Of a DNA stretch of 64,000 nt, positions 56,701 to 64,000 are shown one piece after another. The notes beneath the pieces are model-generated. The model ran no database searches. It was not told the DNA's origin and worked only from the letters and a program-made list of their open reading frames with translations. The DNA is from Synaphobranchus kaupii (taxonomy: Eukaryota > Chordata > Actinopteri > Anguilliformes > Synaphobranchidae), in the NCBI GenBank assembly GCA_029718625.1, contig CM056391.1:5787158-5851157 (forward strand). Reading direction: 5' to 3'. Every line of letters begins with the position of its first letter. Position 1 is the first letter of the stretch. Made by a program: the position numbers and the translations under genes.

Positions 56701-57627
56701 GGGTCTTACTGTACACAAGGGGGCGCCGTCACAGAAACAGAGGATCCGTGTTGCTCTTACTCTACAGAAACGGACCCACAGAGTCTGTGCTTTCATTCAG
56801 AGCTACAGTCGGTCGCAGAGACAGAGGAAGGTTCTGGAAACTGTACGTCCCCTTTAGATTCGGATATGAAAGTGGAAGTGTTAGTGATTGGCTCTGGGGC
56901 TGTTAATTTGGAGGCTGAAATGAGTTCTGATTGGATGAAAGACGCCATGTCAGGAACCGGTCACATTCCAAACAGACATGACTGTGAAGACAGAGAGCGG
57001 GGGAAAATGGTACTAGAAAGTTCCGCTGAGGTTCCTGTGCCACATGTTCTGAGGGAGAATGTTGCGCCGTCCAAGTTTGATGCCCCAGATACAAACAGAT
57101 TTCTCCCCTCTGATCACAGCTTTATGGAAACTCAAAGCAGGGTGGCTGTGCACCAGCTGACTGGTGCAGAAAAGAGAAAGTTCGCTTGTAAATTTTGCAG
57201 GAAGAATTTCAGCTTCCAAAGCCACCTCGAACTGCACCTAAGATCTCACGTCGGAGAGAAACCGTACGTTTGCGCGCAGTGCGGAAAACAGTTCGTTCAG
57301 TTGCGTAACCTCAGAATTCACCAGAGCACTCACTTGGGTGAGAGAGCCTTTTTGTGTTCGCAGTGTGGGAAGAGTTTCTTCTCCTCCAGGGACCTTAAAA
57401 AACACCAAGCCGTTCACACCCGAGAGAGACCGTTCATCTGCCCTGTGTGCAGAAAGAGCTTTGTTTGTTTCAGTCAGCTGAAAGTGCACCAGAACGTGCA
57501 CACGGGAGAGAGACCGTTCTGTTGCACGGCGTGTGGGAAATGTTTCTCTCACCCCAGTAATCTGAACAGACACCAGAGACACCACGCCGGAGAACAGACT
57601 TTGATTCAGTCACAGCCAGAACACTGA
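53721..57627 (+). CDS. C2H2 zinc-finger protein, unit F (555 aa)
   Basis: Exons 53721-54015, 54233-54321, 55839-55926 and 56432-57627, all in phase. Exon 1 has FHTQIASIMEVLANAAVAEI, CKLVDDGYAVLRLEMSHSQK and a heptad-like tail (LRKKLQVLEFRVAQA). Exon 3 has [14 protein letters not shown], nearly the same as unit C. The last exon has VWEVSGPETVLKTEPE, the full linker block (56652-56805), a degenerate motif EVLVIGSGAVNLEAE in which the SUMO-like lysine is Asn, and five fingers from about residue 408 (helices FQSHLEL, QLRNLRI, SSRDLKK, CFSQLKV, HPSNLNR). Finger linkers vary (VGEKP, LGERA, TRERP, TGERP). Probable nuclear DNA-binding regulator. Confidence 0.87.
56000..56065 (-). repeat. LINE-type 3' tail fragment, reverse copy
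   Basis: TTCAATTCAATCTTATTTGT ... AAAGACGCTTTACATCTC, the reverse of the fragment at 21965-22035. It is in the last intron of unit F. Confidence 0.6.
56256..56332 (+). repeat. 15-bp tandem repeat, about five copies
   Basis: CCCCTGTAGACTGCC repeated in the intron 100 bp before the zinc-finger exon of unit F. Confidence 0.9.
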
Positions 57628-57820
57628 CATTTGTGAACTAAAGCAGAAATGAATTAAAGCTAAGAGACGCTCTCTGTTGGTGCTTTGCTCTGCAGCTGGC
57701 TGAGCGGTAATCAGTATTGATGCCCTGCAATATTGTGTAGCGGTTTTTTCACCATATTCCTAATTTTATATAGTCACTTATTTCTGGGTGTTTGTTTGTA
57801 ATTTTGGGAATATTTGTATA

Positions 57821-57826
57821 AATAAA
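57821..57826 (+). terminator. Candidate poly(A) signal for unit F
   Basis: AATAAA 194 bp after the stop codon, followed by GTGCTCTTAGCTGCTTGG. Another lies near 57862. Confidence 0.5.
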
Positions 57827-57867
57827 TGAGTGCTCTTAGCTGCTTGGCATTAAAAGGTAGCAAAATA

Positions 57868-58519
57868 AAGTGAGGTGACATTAAATTAAGCAGTCAAATC
57901 AAATGGAGCAGTAACTTGTTATTATAATATACTGTACATATAATGAGACTAACATCACACAGTATATGTTATTACAATACTACTGACATTTCAGTGTTAG
58001 AGAAATATGAATTTTATGTGTGTGGAAAAACTACTAATGTGTTCTGGAGAAAGTTGTATGTTTCATTAAATCAACTATCAATTACTTTTATATTAAGTGG
58101 ACCAAAGTTCCTTGGAACTTTATCTTTCTAGTTCACTCTACTGTTTCTTGAGATCATGTATCACAAAAAGGTTGAATTGGTTTTTATATTTCCATTCACA
58201 ACAATTTATGGAAATGCATAATATTAATCATTCTTTAATTAGTTAACATTGTTTGGCAGTACACATCCTAAAATAGATACTACTCACCATTTGAAAATTA
58301 TGTATGATTATTCATTGAAGATCAATAAACACCATATAGGATCCATGTACTAGTTATTCTGTGATTTGTGAGGGCTGGGGGAAGACTATTTTTGGATGGG
58401 CTTTCAAAGCAAGTCAGCTGATTTATACAGTAATTACTCTGTCTACACATTTGTTTTAGAATAATTTATTTTAATTTATAGTGCCTCTTAAAAAAAAAAA
58501 AGACTAAATTTAAGACTTA
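57868..58519. other. Intergenic AT-rich stretch between units F and G
   Basis: I see no exon, in particular no N-terminal-domain exon for unit G, and no recognisable mobile element. Confidence 0.5.
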
Positions 58520-58692
58520 ATACATTCAGAGGGCCGCAGCGTCTGCAGGTTTAACTCCAGTCCTGGAGGGCCGCAGCGTCTGCAGGTTTAACTCCAGTCC
58601 TGGAGGGCCGCAGCGTCTGCAGGTTTAACTCCAGTCCTGGAGGGCCGCAGCGTCTGCAGGTTTAACTCCAGTCCTGGAGGGCCGCAGTGTTT
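58520..58692 (+). repeat. 37-bp minisatellite, about 4.5 copies
   Basis: AGGGCCGCAGCGTCTGCAGG followed by TTTAACTCCAGTCCTGG, almost identical copies. The unit shares GAGGGC(C/T)GCAG with the repeat at 17330. Confidence 0.95.
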
Positions 58693-58967
58693 CTGCACTT
58701 AAGCGAGGTCACTGATTGGCTAAAAAGTCCCCATACCTTGTTTGCAAGGCCTAAATTGGATGTTCAATGAAAGGAAATTAGAAGAACCCACAGACACTGA
58801 TGTCCTCCAGAAATGGCGTTTGACGCACCACTTTTGAACACCCTCTCGTTTTTCCCCCCTCTAGTGACTTTCAGCATCATTACTGTATTACCTTATGCCA
58901 TGCTGTCCAAACCCTTCATTTTGGGATAGGGCTCACTTGTGCACTCGCTGGCATATTTGTTACATTA

Positions 58968-59137
58968 TATTAGCATTTAGCATTTTAGGCATTTAGCACA
59001 CGCTCTTGTCTAGGGCAGGTCTATACCGAAAATATTCAGGTTAAGTACGTTTTCAAAAAGGGTACATCTGCAGTGTCCCACCTGGGTAAAAGCCCAGTTC
59101 TCCGACCGCTGTGCTACACTACAGTTCCAGTTCGTTG
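58968..59137 (-). mobile_element. tRNA-derived SINE (HE1-like), copy 4, degenerate
   Basis: GGCATTTAGCACACGCTCTT, ATTCAGGTTAAGTACG, GCAGTGTCCCACCTGGGTAA and CGCTGTGCTACACTACAG follow the SINE in reverse, with many changes. Confidence 0.7.
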
Positions 59138-59218
59138 CACACATTTATTTACAGTTCCTCACAACCTCTGCTCCTTGTGTTCTCTGTTCACCTATTCAGT
59201 CCACAAGCTTGCGTGGCC

Positions 59219-59357
59219 AGGGGGGTACACTACGAAGCAGGATTACTGAGTTAGCTGGATAACTGCACTGAGTAAAACCCGGAACTGCTCTTTTTACTTC
59301 AGTCCGTGTTCCAGATTTGGGAAGGTTCCGGGTCCTGCTTTGTGATATACCTCCCAG
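59219..59357. mobile_element. Palindromic MITE, TTAGCTGGATAACTGCA family, copy 5' arm-complete
   Basis: GGGGTACACTACGAAGCAGG ... TTAGCTGGATAACTGCACTG ... TCCGTGTTCCAGATTTGGGA; most of the right arm is deleted, leaving CCTGCTTTGTGATATACC. Confidence 0.85.
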
Positions 59358-59401
59358 GTGTGTTTGTTGTTGAAGGGTTGTGTTGGTCTCGTGGTCTTCA
59401 A

Positions 59402-59640
59402 CTGCAGTGTAGTATAATGGTTAAGGAACTGGCCTTGTAACTGAAAGGTAGCAGGTTCGATTCCCAGGTAGGACACTGCTGTTATACCCTTGAGCAAGGT
59501 ACTTAACCTGAATTGCTTCAGTATATATCCAGCTGTATAAATGGATAATATGTAAAACATGATTAAAAATAAAAAAAAGTTGTGTAAGTCGCTCTGGATA
59601 AGAGCGTCTGCTAAATGCCTATAATGTAATGTAATGTAAC
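59402..59640 (+). mobile_element. tRNA-derived SINE (HE1-like), copy 5
   Basis: GCAGTGTAGTATAATGGTTA, B box GGTTCGATTCC at 59454-59464, CCTTGAGCAAGGTACTTAAC and GTCGCTCTGGATAAGAGCGT, with tail ATGTAATGTAATGTAA. It is very like copy 1 and ends just before exon 3 of unit G. Confidence 0.9.
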
Positions 59641-59665
59641 TCTTGGCCTCGTCCCTCTGTTGCAG

Positions 59666-61427
59666 TCAGCAGACGTGGAGGAGAAAGGGTCTGAATCGCT
59701 TCCTGTAAAGGAGGAGAGACTGAGGGAGGAGGTGCCCAGGAGCGAGACACAGGGAGGCTCAGGGAGCAGCGGGGAGAGTAAGTTGGGAAAGGCCCGTAAA
59801 ACAGGGCGGGGCTGTGAGGGCGCCCACAGGGCGGAAAGATACCTGCGCATCCAGACCGCCTTACAGTCCACTCCGGAGTGAATACCTGCGCATCCAGACC
59901 GCCTTACATTCCACTCCGGAGTGAAACCGTTGAGCTGCATACAGTGTGGGAAGAGCTTTTCTCACCGTTGCAAACTTACCGTTTTACACTCTACAGGCCC
60001 CACACAGTACTACAGGAGAGCCAGTGACTATTTTACACCCTACAGGCCACACAGTACTACAGGAGAGCCAGTGGCTATTTTACACCCTACAGGCCACACA
60101 GTACTACATGGGAGCCAGTGACTATTTTACACCCTACAGGCCACACACAGTACTACAGGTGAGCCAATGACTATTCTACACCCTACAGGCCACGCACAGT
60201 ACTGCAGGAGAGGGTTGCACCAATAGCAGGTGAAGCGTCTCTCTCACTGATGAGGTCTTGTAGCCTGTGAGCAGCATTGTCACTGGGCTGAGCCCCTCTC
60301 ATGGGCTGAAGTGTGTCCTTTATTATTATCTCTCACTGATCCGTTTTTTTGTTTTTTTGTTTCTTCTAGCTTTCTCTCCTGGGCCCCACTCGGAGGAGCT
60401 CACTGAGCAGCACGGCGACACAGGCAGCCTTTGGGAGGTCCAGGGCTTTAAGACCGCAGGCGTACTGAAGGCCAAGAAACGGCGAGGAACTGAACGCAGG
60501 GCACCGGGACTGAACAGGCTGGACTCTGAGTTTGTCATGTTTGAAAGACCGGGCCAGCTGGGGTCTTACTGTACACAAGGGGGCGCCGTCACAGAGACAG
60601 AGGATCCGTGTTGCTCTTACTCTACAGAAACGGACCCACAGAGCCTGTCCTTTCACCCTGAGCTGCAGCGGGGTCCTGCCGGGAAAAGCCTGCCCTCTCT
60701 GCCCTCTCTGGGGCATTTGGGGTGGAACCCTGTTGGGGCGGAGTCTGCGCCTATCAAAATGGACGCAGAGCTGCGTTCTACGTGGAATAGGCGGGTGGTG
60801 TCGCGAACGCTTCACATGCAGCCCGAAAGTGACCACGATGACAGGGAGGGTGAGAAATTTCAAACGGACGACGTTTCCGACGTTTGCCCCCCATTTTCTC
60901 AAATGGGGGGGAGGGTGGGAGGGGCTAGGGAAGAGGGCGTCGCCGACACCGCGGATCTGAACGGATGTGGCCTCCTTGAGAAGAGTTTCGCCGTTTCAGA
61001 AACCCTCAGATTGGAGGCCGGAAGCGGTGGGTTATACGGTAACGGCGGGGAGATAGGGGAGTTCGGTCAGGTTCTCCTGAACGAGGAGAGACAGTTCAGC
61101 TGCGCGCAGTGCGGAAAGCTGTTTGCTCACCCGGGCCGCCTTAAAGTCCACCAGCGCGTCCACACGGGAGAGAAACCGTTCAGCTGCGCGCAGTGTGGGA
61201 AGCGGTTCGCTCAGTCAAGTCACATCAAGAGACACCAGAGAGTTCACACGGGAGAGAAACCGTTCAGTTGCACCCAGTGTGGAAAGAGCTTCTCTCACCT
61301 TTGCAATCTTAAAACGCACCAGACTGTCCACACGGGGGAGAGACCTTACAGCTGCACACAATGTGGAAAGAATTTCTCTTCCTTGGGGAATCTCATAAGA
61401 CACCAGAGTGTTCACATTGGAAAATGA
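59666..61427 (+). CDS. C2H2 zinc-finger unit G, only last two exons found
   Basis: Exon 59666-59777 (SADVEEKGSESLPVKEERLR) has the same length and phase as exon 3 of unit D. Last exon 60370-61427, joined in frame, has SLWEVQGFKTAGVLKAKK, the full linker block (60512-60660), ESAPIKMDAELRSTWN and four tightly spaced fingers (helices HPGRLKV, QSSHIKR, HLCNLKT, SLGNLIR) with TGEKP linkers. No exon 1 or 2 is visible back to the end of unit F. As with unit C, it may be a truncated duplicate or a 3' cassette used with exons of the preceding unit F, whose phases fit. The intron between its two exons contains zinc-finger relics. Confidence 0.72.
59830..59990 (+). pseudogene. Relic zinc finger in the intron of unit G
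   Basis: A 44-bp segment (ATACCTGCGCATCCAGACCG ... CTCCGGAGTGA) is directly duplicated at 59838 and 59882 and resembles the His half and linker of a finger. It runs into KPLSCIQCGKSFSHRCKLTV, which has the Cys pair but no His pair. Broken, no long frame. Confidence 0.7.
59993..60205 (+). repeat. About 46-bp minisatellite, four to five copies
   Basis: CACACAGTACTACAGGAGAG followed by CCAGTGACTATTTTACACCC and TACAGGC. It begins inside the finger relic of unit G. Confidence 0.9.
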
Positions 61428-61662
61428 ACTTTTAGCTGTGCTCAGTGACACATTTTACACATGCTTTTATTTTAACATTTTTTTAAAGTATCGTCAATGT
61501 TGTAATATTAAATGTAAATTTATCATGATTACAATTATTCAAATAATATTGTTATGGGAACAATCGGAAATGAATTATTACATTTTACATGACAAATGAA
61601 ACACTTGTGTACTTGCATAAATAATGTGATGATGATTCCTGCTGGACAACTGCTGTCTTCCG

Positions 61663-62200
61663 TTGAACCCTCATATTATGTTCTGGGTCAATTTGACCCG
61701 ATTCGATGTTTGATGACTCTAAGAAACCAGTTAACAGTATTTTTTTTATCTTGACACTACATGATTTTTCTTAATTTGTTGGGATTAAATGGTAAACACA
61801 CAATAAACATAATGCTATATTTTCAAAGGTCCTGTACCAACTTTGTATGCAAAGGTCTTCTGTGGAGTCATTTGTGGGGGAGCTGTATAAAATATAAGAA
61901 AATATACAACCTTTTTTATTTTTTATCTCTGATTTTTTTGTGGGTGATTCTGGTGGCACTTTCCCATACAAGTTTTTTCACAAACTTTCACTTACCTCAG
62001 GCTGTAAACTTAGATGTTTCATCACAGATTTTTAATATTTAGGAATAAAAGACTCGTCAATTGACAGACACACAAAAGGTGACACAGAAAGGGTCTACAT
62101 TTTTCGATTACAATAGTTTTGCATCAGTTTAAACTTTTAGGGTCAATGTGACCCCAAACATAAAAGGCGTCATAAAATGTGAACATAATATGAGGGTTAA
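61663..62200. mobile_element. piggyBac-like MITE, about 540 bp
   Basis: The left TTGAACCCTCATATTATGTT with GGGTCAATTTGACCC is inverted relative to the right GGGTCAATGTGACCCC ... GAACATAATATGAGGGTTAA. The TTAA target motif is intact on the right and altered on the left. The interior is AT-rich with no transposase. Confidence 0.8.
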
Positions 62201-62810
62201 TTTTCCAAACATTCAGCCATGTTGCATATCTCCGCATAGCAGACAAGGGTTAGCCTGAAATGCAGTGGAACGTTTCTTTGACTGCTTGTTAGATAATAAA
62301 TTGCATAACGGTGCCATAATATTCCAGAATGCCAGATCTAATGTATTTGTTGCATTTGTTTATGTGTTATGAAAGTGCTCTGTGGATTTATTTAAGGACA
62401 AAAGCTGCCTTCCTCCTTGGTAATCCTTCCATAGATTGAACTGTTAAAACTGAGTTAAAAACCAGTAAGGACCAAGACTCTAACAAGTTAGCAGTGGATT
62501 TTAGTTTTTAGCGCGTTTTGTAGTGCACCACCACTTTTGTTCTTGCAAAAAATATATTTAAAATGTAATAAATAATAAATTACAAACTAGCTTTTTGGTG
62601 CGAATTCGGTGTGTATCCTGAATATTACTATTATTATCCAGTCAATCCTTTACATTTTAATTTCTAAATGTTTCCACACTATCCTACAACTTCAGTTGAT
62701 ATCTTTTTCAGAATGGAAAATTACCATTTAAATTATTCCGGACAACATAAATTGAATGCCCGTAGTTTTAATATTTACGGTAGGTTTCTCACAGTGGGCT
62801 CCTCCTCAAT
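62201..62810. other. Intergenic AT-rich stretch before unit H
   Basis: No coding signal; probably includes the upstream promoter area of unit H. Confidence 0.5.
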
Positions 62811-62818
62811 CCGGAAGT
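62811..62818 (+). promoter_or_regulatory. ETS/GABP-like site 152 bp before unit H start
   Basis: CCGGAAGT at the same distance from ATG as in unit E. Motif match only. Confidence 0.4.
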
Positions 62819-62962
62819 ACATGGTGCATACGCGCATACATAACACCTTTGTATACAGTTACCAGCGTAAATTTCTTTTCATTACTCGTGCAGTTGACGT
62901 TTTTATAGTTAAACGCAATAGTGCTACTTGTAAGGTGATTGTCAAAGCGCAAGCTGGCTACC

Positions 62963-63643
62963 ATGTCGGACTGTTCTGCATTTCATACGCAGCTTGCTTC
63001 CATAATGGAGGTTTTGGCGAATACGGCTGTGGCAGAAATCTGCCAACTTGTGGATGATGGATATGCAGTTTTACGTTTGGAAATGTCTCGAAGCCACAAA
63101 GAGAACGAATCCCTAAAGAGGAAATTAAAGATGTTGGAGCTGTCTCGAATGCGTGCAGAGAGAACAGGAACGTGTAGCAGTCCTGACGGAGTTGCGCAGG
63201 TTTCCAGTACCTTCCGAAGAGGAAGAGGTAAATTATGCACTCCTTCACAGCCATATTTGCATTAAGGCATAATAAAGATGTCTATGAACGACTGTCAACT
63301 TTCGCCACTCCTTTCTCCTATTGTTGTAGACCAGGGTCATGTCCCCGCTGTAGAGAGTGGCTTTGGCGTGCAGATGGGCGTTACGCTGTGCAGAGACCGA
63401 CAACCCACAGCTGAGCGCGAGGAACGCGCTCCAGTGGTCTCGAGGGAAAAGGTATCGGCTACGGTTACGGAACATATGCCGTAAGCAATATGCATATTAA
63501 CAAATGTAGTTTTGTTTTTTAAATCATAGTATTATTATTTCAATTTCAGAAGCAATGTGCTGACGTGTTAAATGTAAAAGAGGAGATACTTGAACACTCG
63601 GGGACCAGAGATCCACCTGGAGAAGTGAATATCAATGAGGACA
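62963..63643 (+). CDS. C2H2 zinc-finger-family unit H, 5' three exons (runs off window)
   Basis: Exons 62963-63227, 63330-63451 and 63550-63643, phases 1, 0 and 1 as in the other units. Exon 1 has FHTQLASIMEVLANTAVAEI, LVDDGYAVLRLEMSRSHKEN and LKRKLKMLELSRMRAE. Exon 2 is 122 nt, as in unit A. Exon 3 has DVLNVKEEILEHSG. The ATG at 62963 was chosen because it aligns with the MS start of units A, D, E and F. No zinc-finger exon is reached before 64000, so assignment as a zinc-finger gene rests on the shared 5' exons. Confidence 0.8.
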
Positions 63644-64000
63644 GTAAGTACTGATAGTGTGGTTTGCTCCTTGACAGCAGTTTTTAATAACTTATTTAAT
63701 GCATTACAGTATGCAGTGCTGAATAATTAGAAATGAATTAATTTCATGCCAATCAACCAGTGCTCTTGCACTGCATGTGCACATATTGTATATTTCATGA
63801 CAGTTTTAGAATTTCATTGCACTGTAGCAGTGTGGGCCATTCCACGCCCGCACAACCAGAAATGGGACATAATTTCCCCAACGCTCTCAGCGCACCTAAA
63901 CTCTGCCAACTGAATCTTTTATACCAAAATCTGAGGGCTGGAAACAAATCATCACATTTCTGGTTGTGTTTGAATGGCATGGCCCATATTGTATGCAAGT
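63644..64000 (+). other. Start of the last intron of unit H
   Basis: Sequence after donor GTAAGTA. No finger motif (CxxCGKxF) in any + frame; AT-rich, featureless. Confidence 0.6.

Noticed and set aside
22358..63643. FiNZ, KRAB or SCAN domain in the zinc-finger units
   Set aside because: The remembered signatures of these domains do not match exon 1 or exon 3, although exon 3 is similarly acidic with KEE.

Overview
The window is nuclear DNA of a ray-finned fish, almost certainly a teleost. It has split genes with GT-AG introns, a degraded Tc1/mariner element of the Sleeping Beauty type found in fish, several tRNA-derived SINEs of the HE1-like fish type, many palindromic MITEs and very abundant minisatellites. 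I cannot name the species. All genes I can support are on the + strand.

Region 1 (1-14.7 kb) is the 3' half of a tropomodulin gene, closest to tmod1. Six exons (3665-5704 plus a terminal exon) rebuild the C-terminal half of the tropomodulin protein in frame. The intron after codon ...NNDL is huge and repeat-built: a 4.4-kb CA/TA array, a SINE, a (CA)n tract, a dead Sleeping Beauty-like transposon and a TG-rich array complementary to the first array. Two in-phase terminal exons follow. One at 13135-13244 has an unfamiliar C-terminus. One at 14652-14710 encodes the classical tropomodulin tail.

Region 2 (14.7-22.3 kb) has no gene I can support. It holds MITEs, a truncated Tc1-like element and short tandem repeats.

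Region 3 (22.3-64 kb) is a tandem array of seven related C2H2 zinc-finger units, called A, C, D, E, F, G and H here. A, D, E and F are complete four-exon genes of 523-555 codons: an N-terminal helical domain exon (MSxxxxFxTQxASIMEVL type), a variable exon, a short acidic exon with an (I/V)K(E/S)E motif, and a long last exon with a conserved linker and 3-5 fingers. C and G have only the last two exons, and H runs off the right edge. Exon junctions share phases 1-0-1, so exons are interchangeable between neighbours. Between A and C lies an unrelated gene of the fish SAMD3-like family (30866-34994).

The zinc-finger proteins are probably nuclear DNA-binding regulators. A conserved SUMO-interacting-like motif followed by a SUMO-acceptor-like motif suggests repression through SUMO, but that is inference. 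The most notable items are the alternative tmod1 terminal exon, the modular zinc-finger cluster with its near-identical linker block, and a minisatellite in gene A whose every unit looks like a set of splice signals.
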